A DNA stretch of 22,836 nt from a virus. The notes below the pieces were generated by a model, which was not told the origin of the DNA, ran no database searches, and saw only the letters and a program-made list of their open reading frames with translations. Both the position numbers and the translations under genes were made by a program. Location: IMG/VR virus record IMGVR_UViG_3300031565_000402, positions 1-22,836 of that record; one strand, 5' to 3'. This document shows, piece after piece, positions 1 to 5,793 of this stretch (positions within the stretch are counted from its first letter, which is position 1; every line of letters starts with the position of its first letter).

Positions 1-64
1 TCGTTCAATAGAAGGACTGCTGGTTCTGATCCAGTCAATACGGGTTCGACTCCTATTCTCCCAG
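1..64 (+). tRNA. tRNA-Gln (anticodon CTG), 5' end cut off by the window
   Basis: The D-arm remnant, a 5-bp anticodon stem (GCTGG/CCAGT), the loop TTCTGAT with anticodon CTG at 26-28, a T-loop TTCGACT and the acceptor 3' strand ending CCCAG can all be read. The arrangement follows E. coli tRNA-Gln closely, including the G discriminator. The 5' acceptor strand lies before base 1. No CCA is encoded (the next bases are ATTATT), so the host must add it. The T-stem contains at least one mismatch, so it is slightly irregular. It may be the last member of a phage tRNA cluster, which cannot be seen from here. Confidence 0.85.
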
Positions 65-125
65 ATTATTACATGGCATAGGTATACAGCCAACTTCAAT
101 ATATGTTTATTGTATAGGACTAATA

Positions 126-293
126 ATGAAACTATCAGAGCTGTCTAAACCTAAACAAACTAAAAAAGGGCTTATCTCAGACATAATGGGTAACATATCT
201 ATGTTATATCCACTAGTTGGGGTGAGCTTTTTTACTAGGATAAAGCATATAATATTTATTAAAATATTAAAATACATTCTGAAAGGTAACTAA
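126..293 (+). CDS. small hypothetical protein, 55 aa
   Basis: A short open frame from ATG 126 to TAA 291-293, ending one base before the next start codon. The N-terminal third is polar and Lys-rich (MKLSELSKPKQTKKG). The rest is hydrophobic and basic, with Ile/Leu/Phe-rich stretches around residues 24-52, which suggests a membrane-associated peptide. An AGGA-like ribosome binding site lies about 7 nt before the start. The tight junction with the following gene supports it as a real cistron, but the length makes this only moderately certain. No family was recognised. Confidence 0.5.
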   Translation: MKLSELSKPKQTKKGLISDIMGNISMLYPLVGVSFFTRIKHIIFIKILKYILKGN

Positions 294-294
294 A

Positions 295-684
295 ATGTTT
301 ATAGATAAAAGTATGCAAGGCATTAATAAACTAACTAATTTATCAAAAATGTTAGTGGCTATAGCAGCTGTAATAACTACTATAGGTGGTGGTGTTATAT
401 TTTTTGAAGATAGGTATTTTAGCACAGCCTCAGCTAAAGAAATGAAAAAATCATTTGAAGAATCATCAGTAAAAACATTTGAAATGCAACAAAAGATATT
501 AAAAACAGAACAAGAAGGTTTATCACGCAAATGGGATGTAGAACAACTTAGTGATTTAAGAGATCACAAATTATTATTAACCAAAGAGTTATCACGTGAA
601 CCAAATAATGAATTATTAAAAGAAAGAATAGGAATAATTAAACAAAAAATAATTAAACTTGAAAACAAACTATATGGAGACTAG
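295..684 (+). CDS. membrane-anchored coiled-coil protein of unknown function, 129 aa
   Basis: Residues 19-37 form a clear hydrophobic segment rich in Ile, Val, Ala and Gly, fitting one transmembrane helix or signal anchor. The remaining 90 or so residues are charged and helical (Glu/Lys/Leu-rich), fitting a coiled coil or helical rod in the cytoplasm or outside the cell. The start is supported by AAAGG about 8 nt upstream. The stop codon overlaps the promoter at 681-717. Single-span coiled-coil proteins in phages include spanins, holin partners and superinfection-exclusion proteins, but no motif here decides between these, so no function is assigned. Confidence 0.65.
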   Translation: MFIDKSMQGINKLTNLSKMLVAIAAVITTIGGGVIFFEDRYFSTASAKEMKKSFEESSVKTFEMQQKILKTEQEGLSRKWDVEQLSDLRDHKLLLTKELSREPNNELLKERIGIIKQKIIKLENKLYGD

Positions 685-717
685 CAAAGTTAGTAAAATA
701 TACTATAATATAAATAG
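681..717 (+). promoter_or_regulatory. putative phage promoter, copy 1
   Basis: The block reads CTAGCAAA at 681-688, AAAATAT at 695-701 and CTATAATATA at 703-712, with a perfect -10 hexamer TATAAT at 704-709. CTAGCA lies exactly 17 nt upstream of it, in the -35 position. A second copy at 5316-5352 matches without gaps at 29 of 37 positions, including both hexamers. That repetition, in two intergenic regions at the head of gene clusters, is the main evidence. The -35 differs from TTGACA, so the site may use a phage factor or an activator. It would drive the genes from 763 onward. Confidence 0.65.
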
Positions 718-762
718 TAAGTATTGTAATTTATTATATATTTTTAATGTGAGGTGATGTAT

Positions 763-984
763 ATGCAAAGGAAGGGTTGGAGTCCAGCTGAGGAAAAATT
801 ACTTATTAGTAATTATAAAATTAAAACAATATCGGAATTAATTGAATTGTTTGCTAAAATGGGTAAGCAGCGTAATGGTGAATCTATCAATGCTAAAATA
901 AAACGACTTAAAGCTAAAGGTAGAATAGACGGATATAAAAACGAGGATACTGTAGTACGATCACTAAAACAACGGCGGATATAA
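763..984 (+). CDS. SANT/Myb-like DNA-binding protein, 73 aa
   Basis: The protein opens with WSPAEEKLLISNYKIK and continues with a helical segment rich in Ile and Leu, then ESINAKIKRLK. This is the usual W-(T/S)-x-x-E-(E/D)-x-x-L start and third recognition helix (S-I-x-x-x-I-x-R-L) of small phage and Gram-positive SANT/Myb-like domains. The start is placed at ATG 763 because GAGGTG at 751-756 is 6 nt away; GTG 754 and ATG 757 overlap or touch that ribosome binding site. It lies directly behind the promoter at 681. A transcription regulator is the likely role. Confidence 0.65.
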   Translation: MQRKGWSPAEEKLLISNYKIKTISELIELFAKMGKQRNGESINAKIKRLKAKGRIDGYKNEDTVVRSLKQRRI

Positions 985-985
985 T

Positions 986-1231
986 ATGTCTGATAATAAA
1001 AGTTTATGTAAAAACTGCCAACACAGGTTTAGACGTGTGTTTATACCACTACACCCAGAGAATTTTATAGACGATGATGGTAATAGCCTAGTGGGTGAAG
1101 AAAATATAGTTATTATGAATATGTGTCTAATCTCTGATATGGATCTAGATATAGATTCTACAGTAGAATGCACTCATTATGTATCAAAGGACGATGGTTT
1201 AGTACAATTTTTTAGACACAAAGATACTTAG
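986..1231 (+). CDS. small Cys-containing protein, possible zinc binder, 81 aa
   Basis: An N-terminal CKNCQHRFRR motif gives a C-x2-C pair at residues 8 and 11. Single cysteines follow at 47 and 62 (ECTHY). The spacing would allow one four-Cys zinc site, as in small phage C-x2-C ... C ... C proteins, but this is inferred from the pattern only. It starts one base after the stop of the previous gene and has only a weak GGCGG upstream, so translation may be coupled. No named family was recognised. Confidence 0.55.
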   Translation: MSDNKSLCKNCQHRFRRVFIPLHPENFIDDDGNSLVGEENIVIMNMCLISDMDLDIDSTVECTHYVSKDDGLVQFFRHKDT

Positions 1232-1247
1232 ATAGGAGAAGAATTAA

Positions 1248-1736
1248 ATGTTAAATGAATTTGGTTTATCGGCTGAGCAAGTAATCGATGATTACAGGAA
1301 CACTATAAATAAAGATAATCATTCAAAATGTGAAATTTTAAAAGATAATGGATTTAAAATATGGATACCCGGTGGTTTAGTTGATAACAGTAATTTTTAT
1401 AAATACGAAAGTAGTCCTATGATGCTTTATTTGTTATTTAGGGGTAAATTAATACGTGGTAAAATGACTACACCTTTATGGAAAAAAATCAAACAAGAGT
1501 ATTATGATAATGGTTATTTAGTATGTGCACTGAGTTATTCACAAATAATGGATAAAACAGGGTGGTATCGATCAAAAATACATAGATACGTAAACGAACT
1601 AGTTGAACGTAGATGGATACGTATCGATAGAGTAAATGTTGGTAAAAAATACAAACAAAATATATATTTACTAGGTCGTTTAACTGAGTTTGGTACAGAT
1701 AGATACTTCATAGATGAGGTAGTTAGTATGCCCTAA
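1248..1736 (+). CDS. winged-helix protein, replication-initiator-like, 162 aa
   Basis: Residues about 91-146 have the pattern of a winged helix: a SYSQIMDKTGW helix, then WYRSKIHRYVNELVERRWI as the recognition helix, then a beta hairpin (RIDRVNVGKKYKQNIYLL). The short segment MMLYLLFRGK before it is also typical of the HTH_36/RepA/DnaD-type modules in phage replication proteins. AGGAG precedes the start at good spacing. Three hairpin repeats begin inside its last codons and continue downstream, the arrangement expected if it binds them as iterons. Initiator is therefore attractive but unproven; a transcription factor is the alternative. Confidence 0.55.
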   Translation: MLNEFGLSAEQVIDDYRNTINKDNHSKCEILKDNGFKIWIPGGLVDNSNFYKYESSPMMLYLLFRGKLIRGKMTTPLWKKIKQEYYDNGYLVCALSYSQIMDKTGWYRSKIHRYVNELVERRWIRIDRVNVGKKYKQNIYLLGRLTEFGTDRYFIDEVVSMP

Positions 1737-1793
1737 AAATAGGGCTAGTATATGCCCTAAAAATAGGGCTAGTATATGCCCTAAAAATAGGGC
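1730..1793 (+). repeat. three tandem 24-bp repeats, each a perfect 6-bp hairpin
   Basis: The core GCCCTAAAAATAGGGC occurs at 1730-1745, 1754-1769 and 1778-1793, giving an exact 24-bp period. The cores are joined by TAGTATAT. Each core is GCCCTA-AAAA-TAGGGC, a perfect inverted repeat with a 4-nt loop. The first copy contains the stop codon of the winged-helix gene (TAA 1734-1736). A period near two helical turns would put all copies on one face of the DNA, as in iterons or operator arrays. No spacers differ between copies, so this is not a CRISPR array. Confidence 0.9.
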
Positions 1794-2076
1794 TACAGAA
1801 TAGTATAATAGAATAAGTAATAGAATAGTACAAAGGTTTGATGAATCAAACCGTTTGAAACCCTACAAAATATTAGTTTTAAAAAATAGTTTGTAGGACA
1901 ACAGTAATTGGTATTAACTTTCGGTCAGTAAAACAGTTTGTAGGATAATAATTAAACGATATGAACTTTTCAACGATAAAATTTATAATATTATTATGGT
2001 CCATGTTTTACAAACACAGATATATGAGCTAACGCTTTTATAATTAAAATAATTAAAAGATTTAGGAGGATTAAAA
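1737..2076. other. 340-bp non-coding region: candidate origin, centromere or control region
   Basis: No credible gene is present. After the hairpin repeats come an AATAG-rich run (1799-1828), a palindrome GGTTTGATGAATCAAACC at 1835-1852, and the 8-bp motif TTTGTAGG at 1890-1897 and 1937-1944, with its complement CCTACAAA at 1862-1869. An AT-rich tract follows, with TATAAT at 1984-1989 as a possible -10. The final AGGAGGA at 2064-2070 is the ribosome binding site of clpP. Iteron-like repeats beside a winged-helix gene and an AT-rich tract suit an origin; lying just upstream of a filament operon also suits a centromere. Neither is shown. Confidence 0.5.
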
Positions 2077-2661
2077 ATGTCAGGAGTTCCGTATATTATT
2101 GAAGAGTCAGGTAATGGTGAAAGAGTTTATGATTTATATTCAAGGTTGTTGAAAGATAGGATAGTTTTTATAGGTGAAGAGTTCACATCTTCGTTAGCAA
2201 ATTCAGTTGTAGCTCAGTTACTATTTTTAGAATCAGACAATAACGAAAAAGATATAACAGTGTATGTTAATAGTCCAGGCGGTCAGGTGTCCGCTTGTTT
2301 GTCTATATACGATGCTATGAATTATGTAAAACCTGATGTATCTACTATTTGTGTAGGTCAGGCAGCTAGTGCAGCTGCTTTTGTTTTATCAGCGGGTACT
2401 AAAGGTAAACGTTTTGCATTGAAAAATTCTCGTATAATGATGCACCAAATCTCTGGTGGAGCTGTAGGTCATATAGAGGATATGAAACGAACAATGGATG
2501 AAGTAAATAAATTGAATTTTATATTACTTACAGAATTATCAAAAACCACAGGTAAGACTATGAATAAATTAAAAAAGGATTTAGAAAGAGATTATTACAT
2601 AAGTCCTGAAGAAGCTAAGAAATATGGAGTAATTGACGAAGTATTATATAGTAGGGAGTAA
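2077..2661 (+). CDS. clpP: ClpP-family serine protease, 194 aa
   Basis: The whole ClpP fold can be followed: RIVFIGEEF, YVNSPGGQVSA, the nucleophile elbow GQAASAAAF with Ser98, MMHQ with His123, and LERDYYISPEEAKKYGVID with Asp172. All three catalytic residues and the oxyanion-hole GG are present, and the length matches cellular ClpP. AGGAGGA sits 6 nt before the start. Cellular ClpP forms a 14-mer that degrades unfolded substrates fed by Clp ATPases; a phage copy would need a host or phage ATPase partner. A separate head protease (18111) makes a prohead maturation role unlikely. It is followed after 4 bp by the coiled-coil gene. Confidence 0.93.
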   Translation: MSGVPYIIEESGNGERVYDLYSRLLKDRIVFIGEEFTSSLANSVVAQLLFLESDNNEKDITVYVNSPGGQVSACLSIYDAMNYVKPDVSTICVGQAASAAAFVLSAGTKGKRFALKNSRIMMHQISGGAVGHIEDMKRTMDEVNKLNFILLTELSKTTGKTMNKLKKDLERDYYISPEEAKKYGVIDEVLYSRE

Positions 2662-2665
2662 TTAC

Positions 2666-3472
2666 ATGGTTGATAATAAACAAATAGTATATAGAAAAGA
2701 ACTTCCACCAAAGGCTACTAAACAATTAGGCAGAGGAGGTCCACGAGATATGCAGAGGCGTCAGGGAGTTGGTTCTGCTTCTATTAATATGCCTAAGATT
2801 GATATGGAGGCTTTAAAAGAAGTTTTACTAAATAACAAAGAAGCACGAGAAGAACTTAAAGTAGAAATACGTAAAGAGATGAATGAAGTAAAAGATTTGG
2901 TAGATTCTAGTAGAAATATTGAAGGACTAGGTTTACCTTTTGATGTGGTTGAGCAAAAAATTAAAGAAGCGGTCGAGCATACGACGCAACAGGTGCGTCA
3001 AAGATACGAAAGTGGTATTGGTAGTCTAAATAGTCAATTAAACGCAGCCAAGGGTCAAATTAAGAGCCTCAACACACAAGTAGACCAGTATGTGCAAGAA
3101 TGTAATACGTTAAAAGAGCAAATAATAACTAAAGATAAAAAAATAGAAGAAAAAGATAGGGATATTTCTGATTTGAGATCAAATCAAAATGACGAGGTAG
3201 GCGAATTAAAATTAAAAATTATGGATCTTATAGACAAAATAAAATCAGGTAAAATAACACAATACGACTACCATGATGACAGACCTGTAATAGACGAAAA
3301 AATATTTATAGATCCTATTAGTGAAGTTGTTACAGAACTTGATTCTCATATAAATGTCGATGTGTCTATAGAAGGTGATTCTAGACGTGATATGAAAGCT
3401 GATGTAGCAAAGCTTAAAAATTTATTAGATAATAAAAAGTTTAAGCCTACAAGTATAAGTATTAATGAGTAA
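2666..3472 (+). CDS. coiled-coil protein between ClpP and actin-like genes, 268 aa
   Basis: The N-terminal 45 residues are basic and Gly/Pro-rich, probably disordered. Residues about 50-200 are strongly helical, and the stretch around 110-200 shows heptad-like Leu/Ile spacing with many Glu, Lys and Gln. A compact C-terminal part (about 205-268) is more mixed. ATG 2666 is chosen because GGGAG lies about 7 nt upstream; an earlier in-frame codon at 2633 would sit inside clpP. The gene lies 4 bp after clpP and 13 bp before the actin-like gene, so the three are probably made together. A filament adaptor, ClpP substrate selector or scaffold are possibilities; no family was recognised. Confidence 0.7.
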   Translation: MVDNKQIVYRKELPPKATKQLGRGGPRDMQRRQGVGSASINMPKIDMEALKEVLLNNKEAREELKVEIRKEMNEVKDLVDSSRNIEGLGLPFDVVEQKIKEAVEHTTQQVRQRYESGIGSLNSQLNAAKGQIKSLNTQVDQYVQECNTLKEQIITKDKKIEEKDRDISDLRSNQNDEVGELKLKIMDLIDKIKSGKITQYDYHDDRPVIDEKIFIDPISEVVTELDSHINVDVSIEGDSRRDMKADVAKLKNLLDNKKFKPTSISINE

Positions 3473-3485
3473 AGGAGGATTTACT

Positions 3486-4478
3486 ATGAGTGGAGTTGGA
3501 TTAGATATAGGAACTAATATGTTAGTTTCTGCAATTATGGACGAGGAAGGTAATACAGTTTATAAACGACAACGAGATGCTTTTCTTCGTATCACACCTA
3601 AATCTAAGGTTAACCAAAAAAGTATTAGGATGGCATTAGAAAATAGAAAAGCTAATTTTATTATAGATGAATCTGGTGATTTTATAGTGGTTGGTGAAGA
3701 TGCTTTAATTATGGCTAATGAACGAAGTGTGGACGCTAGACGTCCTATGAGTAAAGGTGTGTTATCACCTAAAGAAAAAGATTCATTACCAATGATTAAA
3801 TTAATAATAAAAAGTATAGTAGGTGATGGTAATGGAGACAGTAACTTAGTATTTTCAGTTCCAGCTGAGCCTGTAGATGGCGAGTTTGATATATTTTTTC
3901 ATACAGAAATGATGAAATCGTATATTAAAGAAATGGGATTTGAAGCTACACCTATAAACGAAGCATTTGCAATAGCATTTTCAGAACTATTAGATGATAA
4001 TTTGACAGGTATGTGTCTATCTTTTGGTGCAGGTATGGTTAATACCGCAGTGTGCTATGAAGGTGACCCTATAATTCAGTTCTCATTAATCAGGGGTGGT
4101 GATTGGATAGACCAGTCAGTTGGTAAAGCTATGGATGAACGTGCTTCTTTGATTCAGATAGAAAAAGAAGAGGGTAATATAGATCTTCTTAATCCTGAAG
4201 GTAAGATACAGGAGGCTATAACTGTTTATTACAATGTATTAATAAATTATGCATTAGATAATATTATATATGAATTAAACAGAGCTAAACTTCCTTCGTT
4301 TAGAAAAGAAATACCAATAGTAGTATCTGGTGGATTAACAATAGCTAGAGGATTTGTTAATAAATTTGAGGATGCTATGGTAGGTAAGAAATTTGCATTT
4401 GATGTTAAGGAAGTTAGATTAGCCAAAGATCCAATGACAGCTGTTGCTAACGGATGTTTAATGGCGGCTGTATTGTAA
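3486..4478 (+). CDS. actin-like ATPase (MreB/ParM-type ASKHA fold), 330 aa
   Basis: The actin-superfamily motifs appear in order: phosphate-1 GLDIGTNM (5-12), connect-1 PINEAFAIAF (156-165), phosphate-2 LSFGAG (178-183), GGDWIDQSV (204-212) as in MreB, adenosine motif VVSGGLTIARGF (278-289) and connect-2 DPMTAVANG (315-323). Phosphate-2 normally starts with Asp (D-x-G-x-G); here it is Ser. The length fits a small bacterial actin. ATG 3486 is 6-7 nt after AGGAGGA. Plasmid and phage homologues form filaments that move or position DNA. The upstream repeats and adjacent coiled-coil gene are compatible with that, but an Hsp70-like or structural role is not excluded. Confidence 0.85.
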   Translation: MSGVGLDIGTNMLVSAIMDEEGNTVYKRQRDAFLRITPKSKVNQKSIRMALENRKANFIIDESGDFIVVGEDALIMANERSVDARRPMSKGVLSPKEKDSLPMIKLIIKSIVGDGNGDSNLVFSVPAEPVDGEFDIFFHTEMMKSYIKEMGFEATPINEAFAIAFSELLDDNLTGMCLSFGAGMVNTAVCYEGDPIIQFSLIRGGDWIDQSVGKAMDERASLIQIEKEEGNIDLLNPEGKIQEAITVYYNVLINYALDNIIYELNRAKLPSFRKEIPIVVSGGLTIARGFVNKFEDAMVGKKFAFDVKEVRLAKDPMTAVANGCLMAAVL

Positions 4479-4485
4479 TAAGTAT

Positions 4486-4505
4486 TATATGTAATAAAAC
4501 ATATA
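4486..4505 (+). repeat. 7-bp inverted repeat after the actin-like gene
   Basis: TATATGT (4486-4492) and ACATATA (4499-4505) are perfect complements around the loop AATAAA. All but two pairs are A-T and no T-run follows, so this is a poor terminator. It lies between the actin-like gene and the ribosome binding site GGAGG of the next gene and could be an operator or a chance AT palindrome. The half-site resembles the palindromes near 16121 and 18085. Confidence 0.4.
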
Positions 4506-4526
4506 TCACTTTGGAGGAATCTTAGT

Positions 4527-5282
4527 ATGTCAACCTATAAAATTTCTGGAACGACCAGTACTGATTCTATAGTTCTGGTTATTAATGAATCTGATTGGAT
4601 ATTAGAAGATAGTGCACAAAAATCTGCAGGATATTATGAGATGACTACTACTAGTGGTCTTAAAACTGTTATTTCTATGCAGAATAATGGTAATACACTT
4701 GGTTATGGTCATGTTATACCTGTAATAGAACATGTTACTGTTTCTGGTACATTTAAATCAACGGCTGGTACTGATGATGGTCATATATCTAATGTTGGTG
4801 CTATGTATTTTAATAATAATAGTGATGTTGCTACATTTGGCTCTGTGTCTGGTGATGGTGGTAGAGCTTTCTTTAGATTTCCTGATATAACTATACCTAA
4901 CGGTGCTACTATAACATCAGCCGTGTTATATGTGTTATCTGATACATCTACACAATGGGATGGGTATGTGAAAGTAAAAGTTGGGTTCAATAATATAGAT
5001 ACTGCTGTAGCTCCAACAGATGTAGATACTACTGAAGCTTTAACAATGACTAGTGGTGTAGTATGGGAACCTCAAACTTTTACACAGGGTACTTGGTATA
5101 ATACACCAGATTTAGCAGATGAATTACAGGTAGTTGTAGATAGAGGTGGTTGGTCAAGTGGAAATGCAATAATGTTACTAATGGATGAGGATGGTTCAAC
5201 TGTATCTAAACGAAGATTGGTTCATACATATGAGGATGGGTCATCAAATAGACCATACTTAGAACTTGAATGGTATGAATAA
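4527..5282 (+). CDS. two-domain beta-rich protein, probable virion or surface protein, 251 aa
   Basis: Residues 1-68 (YKISGTTSTDS ... TVISMQNNG ... GYGHVIPV) look like the small transthyretin or carboxypeptidase-regulatory-like beta sandwich repeated in phage tail and head-fibre proteins. Residues about 85-251 carry AFFRFPDITIPNGATITSA, TWYNTPDLADELQVVVDR and GWSSGNAIMLLM, the pattern of DNRLRE/disaggregatase-type jelly-roll domains of cell-surface and phage proteins, some of which bind carbohydrate. The protein has no Cys and no signal peptide. GGAGG lies about 10 nt upstream. Its place after a filament operon and far from the tail genes is unexpected. A decoration or adhesin role is inference. 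Confidence 0.6.
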   Translation: MSTYKISGTTSTDSIVLVINESDWILEDSAQKSAGYYEMTTTSGLKTVISMQNNGNTLGYGHVIPVIEHVTVSGTFKSTAGTDDGHISNVGAMYFNNNSDVATFGSVSGDGGRAFFRFPDITIPNGATITSAVLYVLSDTSTQWDGYVKVKVGFNNIDTAVAPTDVDTTEALTMTSGVVWEPQTFTQGTWYNTPDLADELQVVVDRGGWSSGNAIMLLMDEDGSTVSKRRLVHTYEDGSSNRPYLELEWYE

Positions 5283-5315
5283 ATGTGTATATATTTGATA
5301 TAGTTTATAAAATAT

Positions 5316-5352
5316 CTAGCAAATAGATAAAAATATTCTATAATATATATAT
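5316..5352 (+). promoter_or_regulatory. putative phage promoter, copy 2
   Basis: CTAGCAAA at 5316-5323, AAAATAT at 5330-5336 and CTATAATATA at 5338-5347 repeat the arrangement at 681-717, with TATAAT at 5339-5344 and the same 17-nt spacing. Twenty-nine of 37 aligned positions are identical without gaps. The mismatches cluster in the spacer (positions 9-14), as expected for a conserved recognition site and not for a recent duplication. It lies after the beta-rich gene and would produce a leader of roughly 200 nt before the cold-shock gene. Confidence 0.68.
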
Positions 5353-5564
5353 AAATATTTTAGGAAAAGGTTAGTTTATAAAAAGTGGACAGGATAAGGA
5401 TGCGGGTTATTAAGGTTATGTAAATGGCTAGCCTTATGTAGTAAAATAAGCCAAAGATGTTGTATTACTTTTATATTTTATGTTAAAATCTTTATAAATA
5501 ATATAATAATACAAATACAACACAAAATATAAAAAAAATAATTATTAGGAGGAATTAAAAAAGA
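5353..5564 (+). promoter_or_regulatory. long leader of the cold-shock gene, with a possible second promoter
   Basis: About 210 nt separate promoter copy 2 from the cold-shock start. Two tiny in-frame cistrons stand back to back: 5400-5423 (7 codons plus stop) and 5424-5441 (5 codons plus stop), the first preceded by AGGATAAGG. GGC and TTAT near 5427-5436 can pair imperfectly with ATAAGCC just before 5455. TTGTAT (5460-5465) and TGTTAAAAT (5481-5489) could form a weaker sigma-A type promoter with an extended -10. AGGAGG near 5549 is the ribosome binding site. Long structured leaders are typical of cold-shock genes, but no known riboswitch or cold-box was recognised. Confidence 0.35.
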
Positions 5565-5780
5565 ATGTCGAATGTAACTGGAACTGTTAAATGGTTCAAT
5601 GCGGAACGTGGATATGGGTTTGTATTTAAAGATGGTGATGAGCAGACTGAGTATTTTGTTCATTATTCATATATAGATATGGAAGGTTATAAAACACTAA
5701 AAGCTGGTCAAGCTGTAACATTTGAAATCACTGAGACAGAAAAGGGTATTCAAGCTCATAATGTAGAAGCAGTGGTTTAA
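5565..5780 (+). CDS. cold-shock-domain protein, 71 aa
   Basis: This is a complete single-domain CspA-type protein: GTVKWFNAERGYGFVF carries Trp10, Phe11 and the RNP1 aromatics (16-21), and YFVHYS (30-35) is RNP2. The later part, KAGQAVTFEITETEKGIQAHNVEAV, closes the OB-fold barrel. Such proteins bind single-stranded RNA or DNA, melt RNA secondary structure and can act as antiterminators. The N-terminus is canonical. AGGAGG lies upstream. Its insertion RNP2 with Tyr in place of the usual second Phe (VFVHFS) is a mild change that keeps the aromatic. It heads the gene cluster 5565-9417. Confidence 0.95.
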   Translation: MSNVTGTVKWFNAERGYGFVFKDGDEQTEYFVHYSYIDMEGYKTLKAGQAVTFEITETEKGIQAHNVEAVV

Positions 5781-5793
5781 GGAGAAATTAAAA

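Noticed and set aside
709-716. TATAAATA as a T4-type late promoter (also at 5350-5357 and 5493-5500)
   Set aside because: The same octamer occurs inside genes (for example near 1398 and 9460), as expected in this AT-rich DNA; the longer conserved block just upstream explains the first two better.
717-750. AT-only stem followed by TTTTT as a terminator
   Set aside because: No G-C pairs, and the pairing is irregular; it lies between a good promoter and the start of the gene it would serve.
1730-1793. Short palindromic repeats as a CRISPR array
   Set aside because: Only three copies, and the 8-bp links between cores are identical and too short to be spacers; no cas genes are near.
2077-2661. 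ClpP-like protein as the prohead protease
   Set aside because: The gene at 18111 has the His/Ser and PAN motifs of a head maturation protease and sits in the head block; clpP is about 16 kb away with another operon.
2633-2665. Earlier in-frame start for the coiled-coil gene
   Set aside because: It lies within clpP without a ribosome binding site; ATG 2666 has GGGAG at proper spacing.
4781-4990. Genes on the - strand (several open frames of 60-107 codons across the window)
   Set aside because: All lie opposite well-supported + strand genes, have no ribosome binding sites or family motifs, and follow from AT-rich codon structure.
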